Positions 26,623 through 33,278 of a stretch of DNA of 33,278 nucleotides are shown here, piece by piece (position 1 is the first letter of the stretch; each line of letters begins with the position of its first letter). The notes under the pieces were generated by a model. That model had not been told where the DNA came from. It searched no databases and saw only the letters and a list, made by a program, of their open reading frames with translations. The DNA is from Acinetobacter pecorum (lineage in GTDB: Bacteria; Pseudomonadota; Gammaproteobacteria; Pseudomonadales; Moraxellaceae). A program made the position numbers and the translations under genes. The stretch spans positions 1 to 33,278 of the forward strand of contig NZ_JACSPT010000003.1 in assembly GCF_014837015.1 (NCBI RefSeq). The letters run 5' to 3'.

Positions 26623-28545
26623 ATGGCCATTCCTCAACATACGATTGATCAGATTCTCGATCGCACCGATATTGTCGATGTGATTGGTCAATACGTGAAA
26701 CTAAAAAAAACTGGCCGTACTTATTCGGGCTGCTGTCCGTTTCATCAGGAAAAATCACCGTCTTTTCACGTCTATCGCGATAAACAGTATTTTCACTGTT
26801 TTGGCTGTCAGGCTAATGGTAATGCCATCCGTTTTTTGATGGACATTGGCAGTCGTAATTTCGTCGAAGTGATGAAAGACCTGTCCAGTCAGACCGGAAT
26901 CGAACTGCCTAAAGACAATACCGATTCCAATAAATTAAAATATAAACGTGAAGCAGCCAAACCTAAAATTGCGCCTGCTCAAGCTGTTCCACAAGCTCAG
27001 CCGCAACAAAATAATGCAGCAACAGAAAATAATACTGCTGCATCTACGGCGAGTTTTGACCCATTTGCAGAGTTTCAGGCAGCCGAACAGGATTTTTATG
27101 GTGACCCTTTTGCTTCTTTTGAACATCTGCCCATGGCGGAAGTTCAGCAAGATGGTAATCTCTATGATCTGCTGGAAAATATCGCGCAGTTCTATGAGCG
27201 CCAACTCCCAAATAGCTCAAGTGCTCAGCAATATTTCAAGCAGCGTGGTCTGACTGCAGAGACCATTGCTTATTGGCGCTTAGGCTACGCGCCTGAAGAC
27301 TGGCAACATCTGGAAAAAGCCTTTCCTCAGGATATTGAGGGCTTAAAACTTTTAGGTCTGATTCGCACCAGCGACAGTGGCCGTGATTTTGACCTGCTGC
27401 GTGAACGTGTCATTTTCCCGATCCGTGATACCAAGGGTCGTGTAGTTGGTTTTGGTGGTCGCGCACTCAATGACGAGATCAAGCCGAAATATATCAACTC
27501 GCCAGATTCTGAAGTCTTCCATAAAAACCAGTTGCTTTACGGTCTGTATGAAGGCCGCAAACAGAAAGCCCAAGAATGGCTAATGGTCGAAGGCTATATG
27601 GATGTGATTGCGCTCCAGCAATATGGCATTCATGGCGCAGTAGCCACTTTAGGTACAGCCAGTAATACGGATCACCTAAATATTCTGTTCAAACAGAGCA
27701 ATCGGCTGACCATTGCCTTTGATGGGGACGCTGCCGGTCAAAAAGCGGCACGCCGTACTCTGGACATTGCCCTGCCCCTGCTAAATGATGGCCGAGAGCT
27801 GAAGTTCTTTGTTTTGCCCGCTGACCATGACCCGGATTCATTGATCCGCCGTGAAGGGATAGAAAACTTCAGACGCTTGCTGGAACAGGCGCCACTGATG
27901 TCGGACTTCGTATTTGCCCATCTGACCCAAAATCAGGACATCACCACGCCTGAAGGTAAAAGTCAGGTTATGGGTGAACTAAAAAATCTGACCGAGTTAC
28001 TGCCCAAACACGGTTCCTTCCGTTATCTGCTGCAGCAATTTTTCCGTGAAAAACTGGGCTTTAACCGTAAATGGCAACCCAAGGTCAATACGGATGCATC
28101 CTTAAGCTTTAGTACCAAAATTGATGCCGAAGAATATGTAATTGCGATCTTGATGAATCACCCTTATCTGTATATTCATTTTGAACCGTTGCGCGCGCTG
28201 GTCTCTGAAGATCAGCTGCTGTTTAAAATTCTGAATATTCTGAATGTGATTTTTGATGACCTGCCGGATGACCCAGAACTGTCGATCTATTATGTGCTCG
28301 GTGCCTGCGCAGCCCATCATCATGAACTGCAGCATATTTTGCAGCATGCCAATGTCAGCGATTACACCTCATCGCCAGAACAGGCCGATAAGCTCGCGGC
28401 TGATTTTTCAACCAAGCTGCAATATCAGTGCTTGAAAAATAAGATTAAATCCAAGAAATTTAGCAGCATTGCTGAAATGAAAAACCTGAAAATGCAGATT
28501 TATGAGATTGATCGCAAACGCTCGATGACCCTGTTAGAAGACTGA
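26623..28545 (+). CDS. dnaG: DNA primase
   Basis: DnaG lays RNA primers at the replication fork with DnaB. The 640 residues have an N-terminal CHC2 zinc domain (Cys38, His41, Cys59 and Cys62; GCCPFHQEKSPSF and FHCFGCQANGNA). A Q/A/N-rich linker (about 112-172) follows, then the TOPRIM catalytic core with VEGYMD (Glu323) and FDGDAAG (367-369), and a C-terminal DnaB-interacting helical region. E. coli DnaG is shorter and lacks this long linker. Here the gene follows bamD and is separated from it by a terminator; the classic rpsU-dnaG-rpoD macromolecular operon is not seen. Confidence 0.97.
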   Translation: MAIPQHTIDQILDRTDIVDVIGQYVKLKKTGRTYSGCCPFHQEKSPSFHVYRDKQYFHCFGCQANGNAIRFLMDIGSRNFVEVMKDLSSQTGIELPKDNTDSNKLKYKREAAKPKIAPAQAVPQAQPQQNNAATENNTAASTASFDPFAEFQAAEQDFYGDPFASFEHLPMAEVQQDGNLYDLLENIAQFYERQLPNSSSAQQYFKQRGLTAETIAYWRLGYAPEDWQHLEKAFPQDIEGLKLLGLIRTSDSGRDFDLLRERVIFPIRDTKGRVVGFGGRALNDEIKPKYINSPDSEVFHKNQLLYGLYEGRKQKAQEWLMVEGYMDVIALQQYGIHGAVATLGTASNTDHLNILFKQSNRLTIAFDGDAAGQKAARRTLDIALPLLNDGRELKFFVLPADHDPDSLIRREGIENFRRLLEQAPLMSDFVFAHLTQNQDITTPEGKSQVMGELKNLTELLPKHGSFRYLLQQFFREKLGFNRKWQPKVNTDASLSFSTKIDAEEYVIAILMNHPYLYIHFEPLRALVSEDQLLFKILNILNVIFDDLPDDPELSIYYVLGACAAHHHELQHILQHANVSDYTSSPEQADKLAADFSTKLQYQCLKNKIKSKKFSSIAEMKNLKMQIYEIDRKRSMTLLED

Positions 28546-28683
28546 TTTTTCAAATTATTGATTCTTTTGAATCAAATGAAGTCAGACTAGATCACAGTAT
28601 TATTTATAATTTTCTCAAATAATCAGGCTGGGTTTTATGTTGAAGTACAAATCCGCAAAGAACCAAGCCTCTCATCATGCTGA
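28546..28683. other. Gap between convergent dnaG and hemA
   Basis: No gene or T-run terminator is clear. TTGATTC/GAATCAA (28558-28575) is a perfect inverted repeat without a T tail. AGGCTGGGTT and AACCAAGCCT (about 28626-28672) form a longer imperfect inverted repeat. Confidence 0.35.
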
Positions 28684-29973
28684 TTACAGTGAGTGCCTGG
28701 ATTTACGACGCTTCGCAACTACATTGCCCAGTTCTTCCTGTAACAGCTCAAAATAGGCAGGATCTTCCGCTTTGGCTGCTTCACGCAGCACAATAGAAGT
28801 TGGATGCAACAGTTTTTGGGTTAAGCGATGTGAAAAATCGGCCAGTACCGTTTCCGCCTTTTCGCCCTTGGCAATACGCTGCATTGCCAATGCCAGCTCT
28901 TCCTGACGTAATGTTTCCCCGTGGTCACGGTAAGCATGAATGGTCGCCCCGGCCTGTTTGACCTTTTGCTGGGTCAGCAGTTCTGTAGCCAACTGATTGA
29001 CCATGATCTCGGCTTCAACCGCAGCCTGACGCCGCTGTGCCAGATTTTCCTCAATGACACTTTGCAGGTCATCGACCCCATACAGATAAACCCCGTCCAG
29101 GCTTTCTACTTTGGCATCAATATCGCGCGGTACGGCCAGATCGACCAGCAGCATCTGCTGGTAACGGCGTTTTTTCAGTGCAGCCTTCACATCGGCAAAA
29201 TGGATCACCTGATGCAAACTGCCGGTACAACTGGAAATGACATCGGCACGATGCAGATTTTCTGCAAGCTGATCAAAATCTATAATTTCGACCTCAACCC
29301 GATGTGCAATTTCCTGTGCCAGAATATCCGCACGCTCGCGGGTACGGTTACAGATAATGATCTTGCCTACCCCCATCTCTGCGAGGTGTTTGGCCACCAG
29401 ACTGTTCATTTCCCCGGCTGCCACGATCATAATGGTCAGCTTGTCAGGGTGACTAAATACTTGCAGAGCAAGTTGCGCCACCGCATATCCCATCGAGACG
29501 GCATGGCTGCCGACAGCCGTTTCCGAACGCACGCGTTTGGCGGCATAAAAGGCATATTCAAAAATCCGGTTGAGATCACGCGAAACTGTATGAGAGTCTT
29601 TGGCCAAAGAGAGGGCGGTTTTGACCTGTCCCAGAATTTGCGGTTCACCCAACATCAGTGAATCCAGACCACTGGCGACACGCATCAAGTGAGTTACTGC
29701 CTGCGCATTTTCGTAACGATAGACATGCTGCTGCAGTTGCTTGACATCCACCCCATTTTTTTGGGCGAGCCAGTTCAGCACCATGTCAGCGTTTTCTGAC
29801 ATGGCATAAACTTCGGTCCTGTTACATGTAGACACCACCACCATGTCATTCAGTTCAGGGTGCTGGCTTTGTTCGGCAAGAATGTCTCTTAACTTTTCAG
29901 GGTTAAAAGCCACCTGTTCCCGCAATTCTACAGAGGCAGTTTGATGGTTGACACCCAATGCAAAGAAAGACAT
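28684..29973 (-). CDS. hemA: Glutamyl-tRNA reductase
   Basis: HemA reduces glutamyl-tRNA with NADPH to glutamate-1-semialdehyde, the first committed step of C5 tetrapyrrole synthesis. The 429-residue protein starts with the catalytic domain carrying the nucleophile Cys50 in [30 protein letters not shown] is the tRNA/catalytic core signature. The NADPH-binding domain (about 165-300) contains [15 protein letters not shown], and a helical dimerisation domain completes it. The length is normal. In E. coli, HemA is controlled through its stability and by haem; that cannot be read here. It is divergent from the TPR gene, matching the lolB/ispE neighbourhood of gammaproteobacteria. Confidence 0.97.
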   Translation of the reverse strand: MSFFALGVNHQTASVELREQVAFNPEKLRDILAEQSQHPELNDMVVVSTCNRTEVYAMSENADMVLNWLAQKNGVDVKQLQQHVYRYENAQAVTHLMRVASGLDSLMLGEPQILGQVKTALSLAKDSHTVSRDLNRIFEYAFYAAKRVRSETAVGSHAVSMGYAVAQLALQVFSHPDKLTIMIVAAGEMNSLVAKHLAEMGVGKIIICNRTRERADILAQEIAHRVEVEIIDFDQLAENLHRADVISSCTGSLHQVIHFADVKAALKKRRYQQMLLVDLAVPRDIDAKVESLDGVYLYGVDDLQSVIEENLAQRRQAAVEAEIMVNQLATELLTQQKVKQAGATIHAYRDHGETLRQEELALAMQRIAKGEKAETVLADFSHRLTQKLLHPTSIVLREAAKAEDPAYFELLQEELGNVVAKRRKSRHSL

Positions 29974-30052
29974 ATCAGGTCATCATTTCACTAAATTTAT
30001 GCTATTGTGCAACATCGGTGTCATAAAAAGCATTACTTGGATCAAGAAAAAA

Positions 30053-31765
30053 TTGCGTCAAACAATCAGCCGTATCAACGGCCCTACAATTAAGCAATAT
30101 TCTACCACATTCCTACTGGTGGGTAGCATGGCTTCGACTGCACATCTCTATGCAGCGGAAGCAGTTTACCATGCAAATCATAATTATGATGCGATAAAAC
30201 AAAGTATGATGGCCGAGTTTGCCATCGCTGCCCATGACATTCCCACTGCTTTGCACAACTATACGGTGCTGGCGATCAAGAGCAATTCCACTTCAGTCAA
30301 ACAGCGCGCGTTAAATGTCGCACTAGAACATAATGACTTGCAGGCGGCTCTGGACATTTCCACACACTGGGTGGTACAAGAACCGCAAGATGTCCCTGCC
30401 CTATTTTATTTATCGCATATTGCTTTAAAAGCGCATGAGTATGAACTGGCTGCAGAGACCTTGGAAAAAATCCTGCAAATTGATGATAGCGCCGATCTGG
30501 AAGAAATTCTGGCAGGGATTTCACCCGAAGGAACAGAGGATCGTACTTATCTGATTCAGGCCTTAAGCACCACCAAGGCTCGGGACAATCCGTCTATTCT
30601 CGTCCTTGTGGCCGGCCTGGAAGCACAAAATGGCCAGCTGGAACAGGCGTTAAACACGATTAACCGTGCCTTGAAGAAACGTCCAAAGGCAACCGGTTAT
30701 ATTCTAATGAAGGCCAACCTGCTCAACGCGTTAGGCGATACCAATGCCACACGGGAATGGTATGCAAAATCCAGCCGCAAGCACCGCAATAATCTGGACG
30801 TGCGTCTGGCTGAGGTCAAATATCTGGTCAAACTGAATGAAGCAAGTTTGGCGCTGAAAAAACTGCAGGATATTCTAAAGAAATGGCCGACTGCTGAAGA
30901 AGCCCTGTTTATTGCCGGACTGACCAGCATTGATCTGGAAGAGTACGAAAAGGCCGAAAAATATCTGGTCGAACTGCGTTATTCTGCGCAGTATCAGAAC
31001 GAAGCCTATTACTATCTGGCTGTCAATGCGGAACGCAAACAGCATTATGAAACGGCTAAAGCCTATTACCGTCTGGTCGATGGCAGTCTGTATACCGTAT
31101 CACGTCGCAATATAATCTCAATTTTCGCCCAGCAGGATAAACTGCATGATGCACTGCGTTTCTTAACCCAGGAAAGGGTGAATTATCCGCAACATGCCAG
31201 CTTTCTCTATCTGGCCCAGGCAGATATCTTGACGCGTATGCAGAACAAAAAAGCCGCTATTCGCCTGCTGGAAGAAGCCAGCAAAAATCTGCCGGATGAC
31301 CCTGAACTGGTTTACGCGCAAGTCCTGTTACTGGACCCGCACCAGGATCGCGTCAAGCTGGACGAACTACTCACTACTTTACTCAACATTGAACCGAATA
31401 GTCCGACCTATCTGAATGCCTATGCCTATACTCTGGCGATGCAGAACCGCCGTCTGGAAGAAGCACGTCGCTATGTCGAACAGGCACTGGAATATGCACC
31501 AGAACAGGCATCAATTTTGGATACCTATGGTTATATCTGTTATTTACAGAATGACTTTGCCACGGCTGCGGACGTGCTCTACAAAGCTTATCAGTTGAAC
31601 CCGAATGTGAAGATTGGCGTGCGTTATGCCCGTGCGTTATACATGAAAGGTGATCTGCAACAATTTCATCAAGTGTTACAACAATTACAACAAAATCATC
31701 CAAATGACCCAGAATTGAAACAACTTAATTCGCTATTGTTAGCACCACAAACCCAAACGAGTTAA
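30053..31765 (+). CDS. Secreted or periplasmic tetratricopeptide-repeat protein
   Basis: This is a roughly 570-residue protein. From the TTG at 30053 the start gives a signal peptide: basic n-region, then STTFLLVGSMASTAHLYA and a likely cut before AEA. The rest is almost all TPR-like helices, for example ALNTINRALKKRPKATGY, ARRYVEQALEYAPEQASI and AADVLYKAYQLNPNV, as in many periplasmic assembly scaffolds. An ATG at 29999 or the TTG at 29948 would lengthen it; the last overlaps hemA. I prefer 30053 for the signal peptide, but the start is uncertain. It is followed directly by lolB (7-base gap), so an envelope role is likely. The partner is unknown. Confidence 0.8.
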   Translation: MRQTISRINGPTIKQYSTTFLLVGSMASTAHLYAAEAVYHANHNYDAIKQSMMAEFAIAAHDIPTALHNYTVLAIKSNSTSVKQRALNVALEHNDLQAALDISTHWVVQEPQDVPALFYLSHIALKAHEYELAAETLEKILQIDDSADLEEILAGISPEGTEDRTYLIQALSTTKARDNPSILVLVAGLEAQNGQLEQALNTINRALKKRPKATGYILMKANLLNALGDTNATREWYAKSSRKHRNNLDVRLAEVKYLVKLNEASLALKKLQDILKKWPTAEEALFIAGLTSIDLEEYEKAEKYLVELRYSAQYQNEAYYYLAVNAERKQHYETAKAYYRLVDGSLYTVSRRNIISIFAQQDKLHDALRFLTQERVNYPQHASFLYLAQADILTRMQNKKAAIRLLEEASKNLPDDPELVYAQVLLLDPHQDRVKLDELLTTLLNIEPNSPTYLNAYAYTLAMQNRRLEEARRYVEQALEYAPEQASILDTYGYICYLQNDFATAADVLYKAYQLNPNVKIGVRYARALYMKGDLQQFHQVLQQLQQNHPNDPELKQLNSLLLAPQTQTS

Positions 31766-31772
31766 TTTATTT

Positions 31773-32351
31773 ATGCGCAATTTGAGCCAATTGGGTTGCT
31801 GTGCCTTTGCAGCAACTGCCTTATTCTTGACTGGCTGTCAGCAGATGATCAATCCACAAAAGCCCGTGACGCCTTCTGTCCAAGCAGACAATCAATTCCA
31901 GCTGCAAGGTAAAATTGGTGTTCGCACTCCTCAACAGACTGGCAGTGCATTCTTTACCTGGGTACAACAGCAGGAAGAATTTGATATTGAGCTCAGCGGT
32001 ATCTTAGGCGTGGGTAAAACCCAAATTTCTGGCACCCCGGGACAAGTAACCTTAAACAGCGCAAAAACCGGTGTGATTCAAGCAGCCAGTGCCGAAGAAT
32101 TACTGCAACGTGCAACCGGCTGGCAAGCACCGATCAGTTATTTAGTGGACTGGGTACAGGCCCGTCCTGCAACTACCTCTGCAAAATTACAAAAAGACGA
32201 CACGCAACGGATTAGCCAGATTATGGAACAGGGCTGGACAGTCGATCTTAATTATAATGCGCAGGCCAGAATGCCAAACCGCTTGATTTTAAAGCAGTCA
32301 CTTGAAAATGGCGCGGAAAACCGTATTACAATGATCATTGAAAACCGTTAA
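31773..32351 (+). CDS. lolB: Outer-membrane lipoprotein receptor LolB
   Basis: LolB accepts lipoproteins from the periplasmic carrier LolA and inserts them in the outer membrane; it is itself a lipoprotein. The 192 residues begin with a signal peptide ending in the lipobox LTGC, with Cys22 as the lipidated residue. The residue after it is Gln, consistent with outer-membrane sorting. The body is a half-open beta barrel with FQLQGKIGVRTPQQTGSAFF and WQAPISYLVDWVQARPA. It lies between the TPR gene and ispE with short gaps, the usual lolB-ispE order. Confidence 0.93.
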   Translation: MRNLSQLGCCAFAATALFLTGCQQMINPQKPVTPSVQADNQFQLQGKIGVRTPQQTGSAFFTWVQQQEEFDIELSGILGVGKTQISGTPGQVTLNSAKTGVIQAASAEELLQRATGWQAPISYLVDWVQARPATTSAKLQKDDTQRISQIMEQGWTVDLNYNAQARMPNRLILKQSLENGAENRITMIIENR

Positions 32352-32369
32352 TTGACCTGATTCCAGCCC

Positions 32370-33200
32370 ATGATAATTCGTGTTCCTTCGCCTGCTAAAC
32401 TGAATTTGTTCTTACATATTACCGGTCGCCGTGAAAATGGCTATCATGAACTACAAAGTATTTTTCAGCTGATTGACCTGTATGACTGGCTGGAGCTTGA
32501 ACCAAGTGCCGATGATGCGATTCAGATTGAAGGTCTGGCCTCTGTCGATCTGGAACAGAATTTAATCTATCGGGCAATACAGTTGTTGAAGCCTTATGCC
32601 AAAACGCCTTGCGGGCTAAAGATCCGTCTGGAAAAAAACATTCCGATGGGTGCAGGTCTGGGTGGAGGGTCTTCCAATGCCGCGACGACCCTGATTGTGA
32701 TAAACCAGCTCTGGCAGTGCGGTTTAAATGTTGAACAACTGGCAGAGCTTGGGGTCAAGCTAGGTGCAGATGTCCCGATATTTGTGCATGGTAAAAATGC
32801 CTGGGCTGAAGGCATTGGTGAACACTTAACATTCATAGACTTAGATCAAAAAAAATTCATTGTGTTAAAACCTGATTGTTTTATCAGCACTCAACTGCTT
32901 TTTTCGCAAAAAGCATTGACAAGAGACACGAAGAGCTCTAAATTTTGCGCCTATCAGGAAACGCCATCTGATTTTGGAAATAACTTTGAGCCACTGGCAA
33001 GAAGCTTATATCCTGAAGTCGATGAAGCAATGCAATATCTCGACCAGTTCGGAAAAGCAAAGCTTACAGGTACAGGTGCTTGTGTGTTTATTGAAGTCAC
33101 TGAAAATCTGAATATCGAAGATATTCTTGCAAATGCACCATGTAAAGCTTACCTGGTCAACAGTTTACAAGAATCACCTTTAGTTCAGTTTAAAGTGTAG
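32370..33200 (+). CDS. ispE: 4-diphosphocytidyl-2-C-methyl-D-erythritol kinase
   Basis: IspE phosphorylates 4-diphosphocytidyl-2-C-methylerythritol with ATP, the fourth enzyme of the non-mevalonate isoprenoid pathway. The 276-residue cytosolic GHMP kinase shows the N-terminal PSPAKLNLFLHITGRRENGYHE, the ATP-binding loop GAGLGGGSSNAA (94-105) and the C-terminal LTGTGACVF. The length is normal. It follows lolB by 18 bases and is followed two bases later by tRNA-Gln, probably in one transcript. Confidence 0.97.
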   Translation: MIIRVPSPAKLNLFLHITGRRENGYHELQSIFQLIDLYDWLELEPSADDAIQIEGLASVDLEQNLIYRAIQLLKPYAKTPCGLKIRLEKNIPMGAGLGGGSSNAATTLIVINQLWQCGLNVEQLAELGVKLGADVPIFVHGKNAWAEGIGEHLTFIDLDQKKFIVLKPDCFISTQLLFSQKALTRDTKSSKFCAYQETPSDFGNNFEPLARSLYPEVDEAMQYLDQFGKAKLTGTGACVFIEVTENLNIEDILANAPCKAYLVNSLQESPLVQFKV

Positions 33201-33202
33201 AT

Positions 33203-33277
33203 AGGGGTATCGCCAAGTGGTAAGGCACCGGGTTTTGATCTCGGCATCCGTTGGTTCGAATCCAGCTACCCCTGCCA
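33203..33277 (+). tRNA. tRNA-Gln (anticodon UUG)
   Basis: This is a 75-base tRNA. AGGGGTA (33203-33209) pairs with TACCCCT (33267-33273), followed by G and an encoded CCA. The anticodon stem CCGGG/CTCGG holds the loop TTTTGAT with anticodon TTG, and the T arm contains GGTTCGAATCC. The sequence is close to the E. coli glutamine tRNA. It lies just after ispE, a conserved position, and ends one base before the window edge. Confidence 0.96.
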
Positions 33278-33278
33278 T

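Noticed and set aside
28558..28575. TTGATTC/GAATCAA palindrome as dnaG terminator
   Set aside because: No T run follows, so intrinsic termination is unlikely.
28638..28754. Short plus-strand frame (38 codons) beginning ATGTTGAAG after dnaG
   Set aside because: No ribosome site and it runs into antisense hemA coding sequence; nothing supports translation.
28921..29661. Long plus-strand frame (246 codons) within hemA
   Set aside because: It lies wholly inside hemA on the other strand, has no ribosome site and no family look; hemA has full motifs.

Overview
The window looks like a chromosomal segment from Acinetobacter or a close relative (Moraxellaceae, Gammaproteobacteria). The DNA is moderately AT-rich. 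The gene neighbourhoods fit this group: rluD-pgeF divergent from bamD, hemA divergent from a TPR gene with lolB-ispE-tRNA-Gln, carAB-greA, rlmE-ftsH-folP with yhbY divergent, and coaD-ferredoxin-rnpB. DnaG has the long Q/A/N-rich linker I associate with this family. Most of the window is housekeeping DNA; the genus call is inference from memory.

Layout. 1-5.9 kb: a LysR regulator, a CNNM/CorC-type membrane protein with a small membrane protein, an unassigned cytosolic protein, two diverged paralogous membrane proteins on either side of a tRNA-Leu(UAA), and a DUF5713-like protein. 6-9.8 kb (minus): folP, ftsH and rlmE. 10-11.9 kb: yhbY and a DOMON-like gene (plus), then a small membrane protein and a coiled-coil protein (minus). 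12-17.1 kb: carA-carB and greA, with a terminator-like hairpin in the carA leader. 17.2-20.9 kb: an accessory stretch with an AT-rich orphan membrane protein, a CatB/Vat-type acetyltransferase, clcA, a broken second copy of the acetyltransferase 3' end, and an AT-rich gene with a probable HEPN domain. 20.9-22.3 kb (minus): tRNA-Met, rnpB, a ferredoxin and coaD. 22.4-25.4 kb: smpB (plus), then a flavodoxin-like protein, pgeF and rluD (minus). 25.4-33.3 kb: bamD and dnaG (plus), hemA (minus), then TPR protein, lolB, ispE and tRNA-Gln (plus).

How the genes work together. Several sets serve RNA and ribosome biology: rlmE, yhbY and rluD act on rRNA or ribosome assembly, smpB rescues stalled ribosomes, greA rescues stalled RNA polymerase, and rnpB processes the tRNAs. 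bamD and lolB build the outer membrane. hemA, coaD, folP, ispE and carAB start or feed cofactor, isoprenoid, pyrimidine and arginine pathways. ftsH is the membrane quality-control protease.

The most interesting material is the accessory stretch between greA and tRNA-Met. clcA is bracketed by two related copies of the acetyltransferase 3' end that differ mostly at third codon positions, which points to an allelic exchange or insertion scar. Beside it lies a low-GC gene ending in a HEPN-like R...RN..H motif, a candidate solitary defence or RNase gene. The second point of interest is the possible attenuator ahead of carA. I saw no CRISPR array, intact insertion sequence or prophage. I cannot claim a proven new system; the HEPN-like gene is the best candidate.
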